DNA of 64,000 nucleotides from Microvirga brassicacearum (GTDB lineage Bacteria > Pseudomonadota > Alphaproteobacteria > Rhizobiales > Beijerinckiaceae), in assembly GCF_008757455.1 (NCBI RefSeq), contig NZ_VCMV01000007.1, positions 1 through 64,000 on the forward strand, read 5' to 3'. The position numbers and the translations under genes were made by a program. A model generated the notes under the pieces. That model was given only the letters and a program-made list of their open reading frames with translations. It was not told the origin of the DNA and made no database searches. This document shows positions 42,778-52,064 of this stretch, piece by piece. Within the stretch, counting starts at the first letter, position 1; each line of letters opens with the position of its first letter.

Positions 42778-42972
42778 ATGATCAGCGATGACGAGATCGA
42801 ACACGTTGCGCGCGCGATCTACGGAACCGAGCACGATTCACGAGGGTGGGACCAGGAGCCTGGATTGTCGAAAGACCGGTTCCTGACGGAAGCGCGGATC
42901 GCCATCGCGACGCTCGACCGTCTCCGCAGGATCAAGAGCGTCACGCCCGAATCCAGGCGGTTGGTCGGTTGA
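42778..42972 (+). CDS. small hypothetical protein, paralogous module
   Basis: The product has 64 residues, MISDDEIEHVARAIYGTEHD onward, ending ARIAIATLDRLRRIKS and a short tail. It matches the N-terminal 50 residues of the protein 107 nt upstream in pattern: acidic start, EIE-VA, a Trp-containing middle and AR-AIA-L-RLR. GGGGAGC lies about 9 nt ahead of the ATG. Cytosolic and of unknown function. Such modules are frequent in Hyphomicrobiales, including near phage genes, but no phage gene is seen here. Confidence 0.5.
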   Translation: MISDDEIEHVARAIYGTEHDSRGWDQEPGLSKDRFLTEARIAIATLDRLRRIKSVTPESRRLVG

Positions 42973-43213
42973 CGCCATAATCTCGCGTCCGGCCCCGCCC
43001 AGCACTCGGCCACTTTCCCCGGGATCAAGCCTTCTGACGCCGAAGCCTCACCGGCTCGGCGGACCTCTCCCTCACCGCAAGCCAACACGTCTCCCGCAGC
43101 CGGGGGGGCGGGCATTTGACTTCCCAACGGCTTTGGGTGACATGACCCCCCTTCAGGGGCGCTTGCCTCGGCGTTTTTTCAACCAACCGATTGTGTCGCT
43201 GCCGGAGCTATTT

Positions 43214-44923
43214 ATGGACGGTCACGTCGCGCAGCCGCGCATGTCCTGGCGCCATTTCTACGTGGCGCGGCTGGCCAATGCCATCGAGCGCAGCCATTTC
43301 CGGCTCTGCCTCGTGCTCGTGCTTCTTTCCCTCGTCTGCTTCCTGCCGGGTTTTACATCCCTGCACCCCATGGATCGGGACGAGCCGCGCTATGCGCAGG
43401 CCTCGAAGCAGATGCTCGAAGCGGGCGATTTCGTCGATATCCGGTTCCAGGATGAAGCCCGGCACAAGAAGCCGATCGGCATCTATTGGCTCCAGAGCGC
43501 CAGCGTCGCGATCGGCGAGGCTCTTGGCGTGCCCGAGGCGCGCACGACGATCGCGCTCTACCGCGTCCCTTCGCTTCTCGGGGCGGTTGCAACTGTCCTT
43601 CTAACTTATTGGGCTGCCTTGGCTTTCCTGGGGCGGCGTGGCGCGTTTCTGGCGGCCGCCTTCATGGCGACCTCGATCATCCTGATGGTCGAGGCCCGGC
43701 TTGCAAAGACCGACGCCGCCCTGGCGGCCTGCGCGGTCGCCACCATGGGCGGGCTGGCCCGCGCCTATCTCAGTCGCGGGGCGGGCATATTGCCCCGGCG
43801 AACGCTGGCGTTCTTCTGGCTCGGCCTTGCCGCCGGCATCCTGATCAAGGGCCCGCTGATCCCGATGTTCGTGGGGCTTGCGGCGGCCGTGCTGTGGTGG
43901 CGCGAACGGTCGGCGCGTTGGCTGCTGACCCTGCGGCCGATCCCCGGCGCAGTCTTCACGCTTCTGGTCGTCCTGCCCTGGTTTGTCGCCATCGCGATCA
44001 CGAGCGGCGGCGCCTTCTTCTCGGCTTCCGTCGGTCACGACATGCTCGGCAAGGTCGGGACGGCGCAGACCTATCACTGGGCCCCGCCCGGCTATTATCT
44101 GCTGGCGTTCTTCGCCACCTTCTGGCCCGGCGCCATTCTGGCCGCCATTGCGGTTCCGTTCGTGTGGAAACACCGTCGCGACGAGCCGGTCACCTTCGCG
44201 CTCGCCTGGATCGTCCCCGCATGGCTGATTTTCGAACTGGTGCCGACCAAGTTGCCGCACTACGTCATGCCGCTCTATCCGGCCATCGCCATCGTCACCG
44301 TGATGGCGATCTCGCGGCACTTCGTCGGGCCGCAGCGTCCGCTGGCGAGGCTCGCCACGATCCTGATCCCGTTCATCCCGGTGGGACTGACCATCGGCCT
44401 CGCGGTCGCCGCCTGGACACTGGACCAGACCATGCCGTACCGCGCGCTGCCGGTCCTCGCCCTGTCGTCGGTCGCGGCCCTGTATGCCTGGTGGCTGTTC
44501 GTGCGAGAGCAGGTGCTCAAAAGCATCTGGGCGAGTTTCCTCTCTGCGGCTTTACTCTCCATCGGCGTCTTCGGCCTCGGCCAGCTCGATCTGCGCTCGC
44601 TGAAGCTGTCGCCGCGTCTGGCCGAGGTCGCGCACAATCTTAGCTGCCATAAACGCCTAGTCGCCACGCTCGGGTACCGGGAACCGAGCCTCGTCTTCCT
44701 CATCGGGACCAATCTCGAAATGCTGGAGACCGGCGCAGAGGCTTCCGACTTCCTGCAGGGAGGCGGTTGCCGGCTTGTTTTTGTCGAATCGCGCTTCGAG
44801 GATGACTTCCGGGCCGCCAACGAACGCCTCGGCCGAAAGCCGGCGCTCTCGACCCGCGTCTCGGGTTTCAATATCAACAGCGGGCGTCGGCTCGATATCG
44901 GAGCCTATGCGGCCGGCCTTTAA
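43214..44923 (+). CDS. ArnT-family (GT83) lipid-linked glycosyltransferase
   Basis: The product has 569 residues and about 11-12 membrane spans. The first periplasmic loop has the DRDEPRYAQASKQMLEAGDF motif, whose acidic residues are catalytic in ArnT/PMT enzymes, and DEARHKKPIGIYWLQSAS follows. It should transfer a sugar from undecaprenyl phosphate to lipid A or another envelope acceptor. GGAG lies 7 nt before the chosen ATG; an in-frame start 27 codons upstream lacks an RBS. It heads a three-gene run with a GT2 enzyme and a LAB_N protein. Confidence 0.88.
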   Translation: MDGHVAQPRMSWRHFYVARLANAIERSHFRLCLVLVLLSLVCFLPGFTSLHPMDRDEPRYAQASKQMLEAGDFVDIRFQDEARHKKPIGIYWLQSASVAIGEALGVPEARTTIALYRVPSLLGAVATVLLTYWAALAFLGRRGAFLAAAFMATSIILMVEARLAKTDAALAACAVATMGGLARAYLSRGAGILPRRTLAFFWLGLAAGILIKGPLIPMFVGLAAAVLWWRERSARWLLTLRPIPGAVFTLLVVLPWFVAIAITSGGAFFSASVGHDMLGKVGTAQTYHWAPPGYYLLAFFATFWPGAILAAIAVPFVWKHRRDEPVTFALAWIVPAWLIFELVPTKLPHYVMPLYPAIAIVTVMAISRHFVGPQRPLARLATILIPFIPVGLTIGLAVAAWTLDQTMPYRALPVLALSSVAALYAWWLFVREQVLKSIWASFLSAALLSIGVFGLGQLDLRSLKLSPRLAEVAHNLSCHKRLVATLGYREPSLVFLIGTNLEMLETGAEASDFLQGGGCRLVFVESRFEDDFRAANERLGRKPALSTRVSGFNINSGRRLDIGAYAAGL

Positions 44924-44968
44924 AGGCAGGCCGGCCCATCAAGAGGTGGCCGCAGGGGCCGTTGACCT

Positions 44969-45703
44969 ATGATCGAACAGAATGCGGCAACCCGCGTGAG
45001 CGTCGTTGTTCCCGTCAAGAACGAAGCCCCCAACGTTCTCCCCCTGATCGAGGAGATCGAGCGCAGCTGCGCGACGTTGACGCCTTTCGAGGTGATCTAT
45101 GTCGATGACGGCTCGACCGATTCGACCGTAGCGGAGCTTGAACGCGCGCGCTTGACCAGGCCCTGGCTTCGCATCATTCGCCACAAGGCCAGTTGCGGCC
45201 AGAGCGCGGGGGTTCGCACGGGGGTGCTTGCGGCGCGCGCCGCCGTGATCGCGACGCTCGACGGCGACGGACAGAACGATCCGGCTTTCATTCCGAAACT
45301 TGTCGGCGCCCTCGACGATCCGAAGATGGCGCTCGCCGCCGGCCAGCGTGTCGGCCGCAAGGACGGCGCCTACAAGAAATGGCAGTCGCGCATTGCCAAC
45401 GGCGTTCGCGGCTGGGTTCTGAAGGATGCGACCCGCGACACCGGCTGCGGGCTTAAAGCCTTCCGCCGCGACGTGTATCTGGCCCTGCCGTATTTCGATG
45501 GGCTGCACCGCTTCATGCCGGCGCTGGTGAAACGCGAAGGCTTTCATATCGCTCATGTGCAAGTGGTCGATCGTCCCCGCCATGCGGGCCGGTCAAATTA
45601 CGGCCTTTTTGATCGCCTTTGGGTCGGTATTCTCGATCTTGCGGGCGTGTGGTGGCTGATCCGTCGCCGCCGTCGCGTGCCGATCGTTCAGGAGATCCTC
45701 TGA
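44969..45703 (+). CDS. GT2 polyprenyl-phosphate glycosyltransferase
   Basis: The product has 244 residues of GT-A fold. It starts VSVVVPVKNEAPNVLPLIEE, has the DDGSTDST nucleotide-sugar site near residue 45, then ATLDGDGQND as the DxD-like metal site, and KAFRRDVYLALPYFDGLHRF. It belongs with dolichol-phosphate mannose synthase and ArnC-like enzymes that load a sugar on undecaprenyl phosphate. It is downstream of the ArnT-like transferase, the expected donor-acceptor pair, and overlaps the next gene by one base. Confidence 0.9.
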   Translation: MIEQNAATRVSVVVPVKNEAPNVLPLIEEIERSCATLTPFEVIYVDDGSTDSTVAELERARLTRPWLRIIRHKASCGQSAGVRTGVLAARAAVIATLDGDGQNDPAFIPKLVGALDDPKMALAAGQRVGRKDGAYKKWQSRIANGVRGWVLKDATRDTGCGLKAFRRDVYLALPYFDGLHRFMPALVKREGFHIAHVQVVDRPRHAGRSNYGLFDRLWVGILDLAGVWWLIRRRRRVPIVQEIL

Positions 45704-46074
45704 TGCTGATGCGACTGTCGCACGATATCGGCCTGTTTTTTTATGATGTGGTCGTGGCGCGCTTCGACCTCTGGGCCGCATTCGGCGTTGTGGCGCAGTT
45801 GGTCTTCGGGGCGCGTTTCTTGGTGCAATGGCTCGCCAGCGAGAAGGCGGAAAAGAGCGTCATCCCGGTCGGCTTCTGGTTCCTGTCGATCACCGGCGGG
45901 CTGATGACGTTGGTCTACGGTTTTGCCCGACGGGATCTTGTCATCATCCTGGGCCAGGCCTTTTCGGTCTTCATCTACGTCCGCAATCTGATGCTCATCG
46001 CCAAGGATGCCAAACGGCGCAAGGCAAAGGCGGCGGCGGAAGCGGCGGTCGGAGCGGAGGGCGCGGCAGGATAG
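45703..46074 (+). CDS. lipid A biosynthesis N-terminal (LAB_N) domain membrane protein
   Basis: The product has 123 residues and three membrane helices, with LVFGARFLVQWLASEKAEKS and FWFLSITGGLMTLVYGFARR typical of LAB_N. The family often accompanies GT2/ArnT genes and may act in lipid-linked sugar handling; its mechanism is unknown. The C-terminal tail is Ala/Lys-rich. The start overlaps the GT2 stop (TGATG), with AGGAG ahead. It is convergent with metC. Confidence 0.88.
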   Translation: MLMRLSHDIGLFFYDVVVARFDLWAAFGVVAQLVFGARFLVQWLASEKAEKSVIPVGFWFLSITGGLMTLVYGFARRDLVIILGQAFSVFIYVRNLMLIAKDAKRRKAKAAAEAAVGAEGAAG

Positions 46075-46096
46075 GGAACGTCCCGCCGCGGCCTGT

Positions 46097-47293
46097 TCAG
46101 GCGGCTCGTGAATCCGCGTCCCGCAAACGAGCGAAGCCCTGATCGAGATCGCGCTTGAGATCGTCCAGATCCTCGAGCCCGATATGAAAGCGCAGGCCAT
46201 GACCGCCCGGCGCCCATTCGGTCGCGGTGCGGTAATCCGCACAGTCGAACGGCACCACAAGGCTCTCGAACCCGCCCCACGAGAATCCCATGCCGAACAG
46301 CGCGAGATCGTCGAGCATGGCGGCCAGCGCCTTGTCGGAACAGGGCTTCAACACCACCGAGAAAAGCCCCGACGAGCCTTTGAAATCGCGCTTCCAGATC
46401 GCGTGGCCGGGATGCGTCTCGAGGGCGGGGTGGAGAACGTCCGCCACTTCCGGGCGCGTGCCGAGCCATTTCGCCATGTCGAGGGCCTGTTTTTCATGCT
46501 CGCGAAGCCGCAACGCCATCGTCCGCAGACCGCGCAGGCCGAGAAAAACGTCCTCCGGACCGGGACACATGGCAAACGCGTCGTAGGTCTTTCGTAGGGT
46601 CTTGAAGCAGCGCTCGTTCGCCGAAACCAGCCCGAGAAGGAAGTCGGAGCCGCCGCTGAGGTACTTGGTGCCGGCCTCGATCGCCACGTCCACCCCACGT
46701 TCGTGCGGCGGGAAGAAGAGAGGCGTTGCCCAGGTATTGTCCATGACGACGACGGCGCCGTGGCGGTGCGCGACCTCGGCGATAGCCGGAATATCCTGCA
46801 TCTCGAACGACTGGGATCCGGGTGCTTCCGTAAAGACAACGGCGGTGTTCGGCCTCAGCAGGCCGGCAATATCGGCGCCGATAAGCGGGTCGTAATAGGT
46901 GGTTTCCACACCAAATTTTTTCAGCACCCCATCGCAGAAGATTCGCGTCGGGCGGTAGACCGAATCCGTCATCAGGAGATGGTCGCCCGCCTTGAGAAAG
47001 GCCATCAGCGCGAGCGTTACCGCAGCGAGACCCGAGGGCGCCAGAACGGTGCCGGCGGCGCCGGAAATTTGCGTCCAGGCAGTCTCCAGAGCCTCCGTCG
47101 TCGGCGTGCCGTGGGTGCCATAAGTGAAGCGCGCCCGGCGGTTCAGCAGGTCGTCGGTGGTCGGAAAGAGAACGGTCGAGCCGCGGTAGATCGGCGTGTT
47201 CACGAAACCGTGCTGCTCGTGCGGGTTGCGTCCGGCATGGACCAACTGGGTGCGTTCACCGAGGTTTTCGAGCTTGGGGGGGAGCTTTGACAT
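46097..47293 (-). CDS. metC: cystathionine beta-lyase MetC
   Basis: The product has 398 residues of the Cys/Met metabolism PLP family. The PLP lysine lies in EAGTKYLSGGSDFLLGLVSA; YGTHGTPTTEALE and VFTEAPGSQSFEMQD are family text. It splits cystathionine to homocysteine, ammonia and pyruvate in methionine synthesis. It is divergent from aapJ, an arrangement conserved in Hyphomicrobiales, which strengthens the assignment over other members of the family. Confidence 0.92.
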   Translation of the reverse strand: MSKLPPKLENLGERTQLVHAGRNPHEQHGFVNTPIYRGSTVLFPTTDDLLNRRARFTYGTHGTPTTEALETAWTQISGAAGTVLAPSGLAAVTLALMAFLKAGDHLLMTDSVYRPTRIFCDGVLKKFGVETTYYDPLIGADIAGLLRPNTAVVFTEAPGSQSFEMQDIPAIAEVAHRHGAVVVMDNTWATPLFFPPHERGVDVAIEAGTKYLSGGSDFLLGLVSANERCFKTLRKTYDAFAMCPGPEDVFLGLRGLRTMALRLREHEKQALDMAKWLGTRPEVADVLHPALETHPGHAIWKRDFKGSSGLFSVVLKPCSDKALAAMLDDLALFGMGFSWGGFESLVVPFDCADYRTATEWAPGGHGLRFHIGLEDLDDLKRDLDQGFARLRDADSRAA

Positions 47294-47384
47294 CGCCTGC
47301 TGTAATTTCGAGAGCGGGAGATCTGATGTGAGACAGGGGGTAGGGTGCCGTCAAGTCACCTCGCGGACGTGTTCCCATCAACAC

Positions 47385-47413
47385 TTGACCAGTCATCGAT
47401 GATAGAATGTGAT
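47385..47413 (+). promoter_or_regulatory. possible sigma70 promoter of aapJ
   Basis: TTGACC, a 17-nt spacer and TGTGAT lie 109 nt before the aapJ ATG. The -35 is good and the -10 weak (4 of 6), so confidence is low. Confidence 0.25.
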
Positions 47414-47521
47414 GGTTTCGGATGCCGCTCTGTTGAGCGGCGGACAACCGTCAAACAGGGAACCGGGCTCGGTGCTGGCGACAATCGTCGCGCCCAGCCG
47501 TCTAGTGGAGAGCATGACAAC

Positions 47522-48541
47522 ATGAAAAAGGCCATCGTATCGATCGCCTTCGGCCTTACGGCCAGCCTGCTTGCAACGGGCGCCTCGGCGCAGGCGACGC
47601 TGAACAGCGTGAAGCAAAAGGGGTATCTGACCTGCGGATCGAACACCGGCCTCGCCGGCTTCGGTGTCCCGGATGCGCAAGGCACCTGGACCGGCCTCGA
47701 CGTCGAATATTGCCGCGCCATCTCGGCCGCCATCTTCGACGATCCGACCAAGGTCCGCTTCATCCCCCTCGCGGCGAAGGATCGCTTTACGGCGCTCCAG
47801 TCGGGAGAGGTCGACGTCCTGGTTCGCAACTCCACCGCCACCATGTCGCGCGACACCCAGCTCGGGCTGGACTTCCCGGCCATCAACTATTTCGACGGCC
47901 AGGGCTTCATGGTCCGCAAGAAGCTCGGCGTTTCGTCCGCCAAGGAGCTGAACGGAGCCTCGATCTGCACCCAGCAGGGCACCACCACCGAGTTGAACCT
48001 CGCGGATTATTTCCGCGCCAACAACATGAAGTATGAAGTCGTGGCATTCGCGACCTCGGACGAAACGTTCAAGGCGTATGATTCCGGTCGCTGCGACGCC
48101 TTCACGACGGACGCCTCGGGCCTGTATTCCGAGCGTCTGCGCGCGTCGGCGCCGGACGACCATATCGTGCTGCCGGAGATCATCTCGAAGGAGCCGCTTG
48201 GCCCGGCAACGCGTCACGGCGACGACCAATGGACCGACATCGTGCGCTGGACGCACAACGCGATGCTGAACGCCGAAGAACTCGGTGTCGCCAAGGCGAA
48301 TGTCGACCAGATGAAGACCTCCGACAATCCGGAGATCAAGCGTCTGCTGGGTTCCGAAGGCAAGTACGGCGAGGCCATCGGCCTGACCAACGACTGGGCG
48401 TATCGGATCATCAAGCACGTGGGCAATTACGGCGAGAGCTTCGAGCGCAACGTCGGCGAGGGCTCCAAGCTGAAGATCAAGCGCGGTCAGAACGCGTTGT
48501 GGACCAAGAACGGCCTGCAATACGGCATCCCGATCCGCTAA
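47522..48541 (+). CDS. aapJ: general L-amino acid binding protein AapJ
   Basis: The product has 339 residues, a periplasmic family-3 binding protein. The signal peptide MKKAIVSIAFGLTASLLATG cleaves near ASAQA. The mature part includes GYLTCGSNTGLAGFGVPDAQ, LDVEYCRAISAAIFDD and the C-terminal WTKNGLQYGIPIR characteristic of AapJ. It binds many L-amino acids for the AapQMP importer. A terminator-like hairpin follows its stop, likely giving binding protein in excess. The frame is open 59 codons upstream with no start signal. Confidence 0.95.
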   Translation: MKKAIVSIAFGLTASLLATGASAQATLNSVKQKGYLTCGSNTGLAGFGVPDAQGTWTGLDVEYCRAISAAIFDDPTKVRFIPLAAKDRFTALQSGEVDVLVRNSTATMSRDTQLGLDFPAINYFDGQGFMVRKKLGVSSAKELNGASICTQQGTTTELNLADYFRANNMKYEVVAFATSDETFKAYDSGRCDAFTTDASGLYSERLRASAPDDHIVLPEIISKEPLGPATRHGDDQWTDIVRWTHNAMLNAEELGVAKANVDQMKTSDNPEIKRLLGSEGKYGEAIGLTNDWAYRIIKHVGNYGESFERNVGEGSKLKIKRGQNALWTKNGLQYGIPIR

Positions 48542-48554
48542 GCGGCAAGGGAGC

Positions 48555-48585
48555 GGGCGTCCGGAGCGATCCGGGCGCCCTTTTT
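48555..48585 (+). terminator. intrinsic-terminator-like hairpin between aapJ and aapQ
   Basis: GGGCGTCCGGA, a GCGA tetraloop and TCCGGGCGCCC (one G-U pair) are followed by TTTTT. It starts 14 nt after the aapJ stop and should end most transcripts there while allowing some read-through. Confidence 0.8.
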
Positions 48586-48670
48586 GAAAAGACCCGCCAG
48601 TGATGGCAGTCCGCGTCGCGTAAAATTGCGTATGTCGGGCCAACAACAACAAGACGTGAGGGGTTGACCA

Positions 48671-49873
48671 GTGCAGACAATCGTCAGCCAGACATCGCCG
48701 CCCAAGAAATCGGTTCTCTACGACCCGAAGGTTCGCGGCGCCTTCTATCAGGTCCTGCTCGTCCTCACCGTCGGCTACCTATTCTACATGGCGGCCTCCA
48801 ACGCTGTCGAGAATCTCCAGCGCGCAAAGATCGCCTCGGGCTTCGGCTTCCTCAACAACACCGCCGGGTTCGACGTCAGCCAGACGCTGATCACCTTCAG
48901 CGCCGCCGGCTCCACCTATGGCGACGCCTTCATCGTCGGCCTGCTCAATACGCTGGTCGTGTCGGCCATCGGCATCGTGCTCGCGACCATCCTCGGATTT
49001 ACTGTCGGCATCGCGCGGTTGTCCAAGAACTGGATGGTCGCCAAGGTCTCGATGGTCTACGTCGAGGTGCTGCGCAACATACCGCTGCTGCTGCAATTGC
49101 TGTTCTGGTACATCGCGGTCCTCGGCCCATTGCCGCAGCCGCGCGACTCGATCGGCTTCGGCGCCGGCGTTTTCCTGAATTCACGCGGTCTCTTCATGCC
49201 GCGTCCGCTTTACGCGAGCGACGCCTGGGTCATCGGCACGGCGCTCATCCTCGGGATCGTCGGAACGATCGTCTTCCGCCGCTGGGCAAGGAAGCAGCAG
49301 GAGCAGACAGGTCAGCAATATCCCGTCGGAATCATCACGCTCGCACTCGTGGTCGGCCTGCCGTTCGTGTCATGGCTGGTTCTCGCCCTCGTCGGGACAA
49401 ATCCGATCAGCTTCGACATGCCGCAAAAGGGCACCTTCAATCTTCGCGGCGGCATGCAGATCCTGCCCGAATTCGTGGCCCTGCTCGTCGGTCTCGTGAC
49501 CTACACGGCAGCGTTCATTGCCGAGGTGGTGCGCGCCGGCATTCTCGCCGTCTCGAAGGGGCAAACGGAGGCTGCCGGCTCGCTCGGATTGAGGCCGGGA
49601 CAGACGCTTCGGCTGGTGGTCGTCCCGCAGGCCATGCGCGTCATCATCCCGCCGCTGACGAGCCAGTATCTGAACCTGACGAAGAACTCGTCGCTGGCCG
49701 TCGCCATCGGCTATCCGGACCTGGTGCAGGTCTTCATGGGCACCGTGCTCAATCAGACCGGCCAGGCCATCGAAGTCGTGGTCATCACCATGGGCGTCTA
49801 CCTCACGATCAGCCTCGTGACGTCCTTCGTGATGAATATCTACAACCGCCGCGTCGCGATCGTTGAACGGTAG
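48671..49873 (+). CDS. aapQ: general L-amino acid ABC permease AapQ
   Basis: The product has 400 residues and about eight membrane spans, longer than most HisMQ permeases, as is typical for AapQ. The N-terminal YDPKVRGAFYQVLLVLTVGY, the VEVLRNIPLLLQLLFWYIAV region and the EAA loop KGQTEAAGSLGLRPGQTLRL are visible. It starts at GTG with GAGGGG ahead. It forms the channel with AapM. Its stop is 8 nt before the aapM ATG. Confidence 0.95.
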   Translation: MQTIVSQTSPPKKSVLYDPKVRGAFYQVLLVLTVGYLFYMAASNAVENLQRAKIASGFGFLNNTAGFDVSQTLITFSAAGSTYGDAFIVGLLNTLVVSAIGIVLATILGFTVGIARLSKNWMVAKVSMVYVEVLRNIPLLLQLLFWYIAVLGPLPQPRDSIGFGAGVFLNSRGLFMPRPLYASDAWVIGTALILGIVGTIVFRRWARKQQEQTGQQYPVGIITLALVVGLPFVSWLVLALVGTNPISFDMPQKGTFNLRGGMQILPEFVALLVGLVTYTAAFIAEVVRAGILAVSKGQTEAAGSLGLRPGQTLRLVVVPQAMRVIIPPLTSQYLNLTKNSSLAVAIGYPDLVQVFMGTVLNQTGQAIEVVVITMGVYLTISLVTSFVMNIYNRRVAIVER

Positions 49874-49881
49874 GAAACGTC

Positions 49882-51201
49882 ATGAGCACCGCCATCGACA
49901 CCTCCCGCTTCGTTCAACACAACCAGATCGAAGCGCTGCCTCCGCCCAATCTCGCCCGCGGCCCCATCGCGTGGGTGAGAGAGAACCTGTTCTCCAGCCC
50001 GCTCAACGGACTGCTGACGATCTTCGTGTTCTATCTGCTCTACGTGATCGTCCCGCCGATCATCGACTTTCTCTTCATCAATGCGGTCTGGACGGGCACG
50101 GACCGCGATGCGTGTCGCGCCGAGACGGCCGGCCACCGGATCGGAGCGTGCTGGGCCTTCGTGATCGATAAAATCAACTATTTCACCTACGGCTCCTACA
50201 CGATTTCCGAGCGCTGGCGCGTCAACATCTTCTTCCTGATGCTGGCGGTGGGCGTCACCTGGCTGCTGTGGCTGCGGGCGCCGCGGCGCGATCTTGGCGC
50301 GTTGTATTTCTTCTGGCTGTTCCCGACCTTCTCCTACGTCCTGCTGACCGGCGGGAACATGGATCTGGGGGGAGGTTTCTGGGTCGGGTTCGTGGTCGTC
50401 AGCGCCCTGTTCATCGGCGCCTTTGCGGCCATGGCTTATCTGCTCAAGGTGTCGGTCAAATCGGGCGCGGCCATCGGCGCCGGCATCATCGCGGTCATCG
50501 GCATCACGCTTGCGCTGATGGATTTCGATTTCGGTCTCGACCACGTTCCGACCTCGCTCTGGGGCGGCGTTCTCGTGACGCTGCTGGTGGCGACGGTGGG
50601 AATCGTGTTCTCGCTGCCGTTCGGCATTCTTCTCGCGCTCGGGCGGCGGTCGAAACTGCCCATCGTGCAGCTCGCCTCCGTGATCTTCATCGAGTTCGTC
50701 CGCGGCGTTCCCCTCATCACCGTGCTGATCATGGCCAACACCATGCTGCCGCTGTTCCTGCCGGCGGAAATGACGGTCGACCGGTTGGCGCGTCCGCTCA
50801 TCGGCGTTGCCTTCTTTGCATCGGCCTACATGGCCGAGGTGGTGCGCGGCGGGCTGCAGGCGATGCCGAAGGGGCAATATGAAGGCGCCATGTCGCTCGG
50901 GCTGAACTATCCGCAGATGATGGTCTTCATCATCCTGCCGCAGGCCCTTCGCATCGTCATTCCTGGCATCGTCAACACCTTCATCGGGCTGTTCAAGGAC
51001 ACCTCGCTGGTCTCGATCGTCGGCATCTTCGACCTGATCAGGACCATCGAGGCCTCTCGCATCGATCCGAACTGGGCGGCCCCGACCATCAGCTACACGG
51101 GCTATGCCTTCGCGGCCTTCTTCTACTTCGTCTTCTGCTTCGGCATGTCGCGCTATTCCCTTGGGGTCGAGCGACGGTTGGCGGCAGGGCAAAACAGGTG
51201 A
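49882..51201 (+). CDS. aapM: general L-amino acid ABC permease AapM
   Basis: The product has 439 residues and multiple membrane spans. It has an extra N-terminal periplasmic region with Cys residues ([20 protein letters not shown]), the [20 protein letters not shown] stretch and the EAA loop [26 protein letters not shown] lies before the ATG. It pairs with AapQ. The stop overlaps a GTG upstream of aapP, and the ATG of aapP lies 5 nt beyond. Confidence 0.95.
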   Translation: MSTAIDTSRFVQHNQIEALPPPNLARGPIAWVRENLFSSPLNGLLTIFVFYLLYVIVPPIIDFLFINAVWTGTDRDACRAETAGHRIGACWAFVIDKINYFTYGSYTISERWRVNIFFLMLAVGVTWLLWLRAPRRDLGALYFFWLFPTFSYVLLTGGNMDLGGGFWVGFVVVSALFIGAFAAMAYLLKVSVKSGAAIGAGIIAVIGITLALMDFDFGLDHVPTSLWGGVLVTLLVATVGIVFSLPFGILLALGRRSKLPIVQLASVIFIEFVRGVPLITVLIMANTMLPLFLPAEMTVDRLARPLIGVAFFASAYMAEVVRGGLQAMPKGQYEGAMSLGLNYPQMMVFIILPQALRIVIPGIVNTFIGLFKDTSLVSIVGIFDLIRTIEASRIDPNWAAPTISYTGYAFAAFFYFVFCFGMSRYSLGVERRLAAGQNR

Positions 51202-51206
51202 GTTCC

Positions 51207-51986
51207 ATGGCAACGACATTGACTTCGCGACAAGCCGCCATCGACCCGACGGCCCAGCCGGCGATCGAACTGGTCGACGTGCATAAATGGTACGGTGAGT
51301 TCCACGTGCTGCGGGATATCAATCTCAGCGTCCAGCGCGGCGAACGCATCGTGGTCTGCGGCCCCTCGGGCTCGGGCAAATCGACGATGATCCGCTGCAT
51401 CAATCGTCTGGAAGAGCACCAGAAGGGACGCATCATCGTCGACGGGACCGAGCTGACCAACGATCTCAAGCGCATCGACGAGGTGCGGCGCGAAGTCGGC
51501 ATGGTGTTCCAGCACTTCAACCTGTTCCCGCATCTCACCATCCTCGAGAACTGCACGCTCGCCCCGATTTGGGTGAAGAAGATGCCGAAGCGCGAGGCCG
51601 AAGAGGTCGCGATGAAATACCTGACCCGGGTCAAGATCCCGGAGCAGGCGAACAAGTTCCCGGGCCAGCTCTCCGGGGGCCAGCAGCAGCGCGTGGCAAT
51701 CGCACGCTCGCTCTGCATGAGCCCCAAGATCATGCTGTTCGACGAGCCGACCTCGGCGCTCGATCCGGAGATGGTCAAGGAGGTGCTCGACACCATGGTG
51801 AGCCTTGCCGACGAGGGCATGACGATGATCTGCGTGACGCACGAGATGGGCTTCGCGCGCCAGGTCGCCGACCGGGTGATCTTCATGGATTACGGGCAGA
51901 TCGTCGAGATGAACACACCCGACGCGTTCTTCAAGAATCCACAGCACGAACGCACAAGACTGTTCCTCTCGCAGATCCTGCATTGA
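51207..51986 (+). CDS. aapP: general L-amino acid ABC ATPase AapP
   Basis: The product has 259 residues. Walker A is GPSGSGKST, the signature [15 protein letters not shown] and Walker [15 protein letters not shown], followed by [20 protein letters not shown]. It energises AapQM. The ATG at 51207 has AGGTGAG ahead; a GTG three codons earlier overlaps the aapM stop. It ends the operon at a clear intrinsic terminator. Confidence 0.95.
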   Translation: MATTLTSRQAAIDPTAQPAIELVDVHKWYGEFHVLRDINLSVQRGERIVVCGPSGSGKSTMIRCINRLEEHQKGRIIVDGTELTNDLKRIDEVRREVGMVFQHFNLFPHLTILENCTLAPIWVKKMPKREAEEVAMKYLTRVKIPEQANKFPGQLSGGQQQRVAIARSLCMSPKIMLFDEPTSALDPEMVKEVLDTMVSLADEGMTMICVTHEMGFARQVADRVIFMDYGQIVEMNTPDAFFKNPQHERTRLFLSQILH

Positions 51987-52003
51987 TCCGCGACCAGACA
52001 GAC

Positions 52004-52033
52004 AAAAGCCCCGGCATTACCGGGGCTTTTTTT
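52004..52033. terminator. intrinsic terminator after aapP
   Basis: AAAAGCCCCGG, a 5-nt loop and CCGGGGCTTTT followed by more T residues. It lies 17 nt past the aapP stop and also faces the convergent sseA gene, where a T4 run follows on the other strand. Confidence 0.9.
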
Positions 52034-52064
52034 ATTGAAGCGTGCTTCGAAGCGCGGTTGCGCT

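Noticed and set aside
42215-42972. Prophage remnant
   Set aside because: The two small proteins resemble modules sometimes seen near phage genes, but no integrase, structural gene or attachment site is visible.
47385-47408. TTGACC with TAGAAT as a strong aapJ promoter
   Set aside because: The spacer is only 12 nt, too short for sigma70; the weaker -10 at 17 nt was listed instead.
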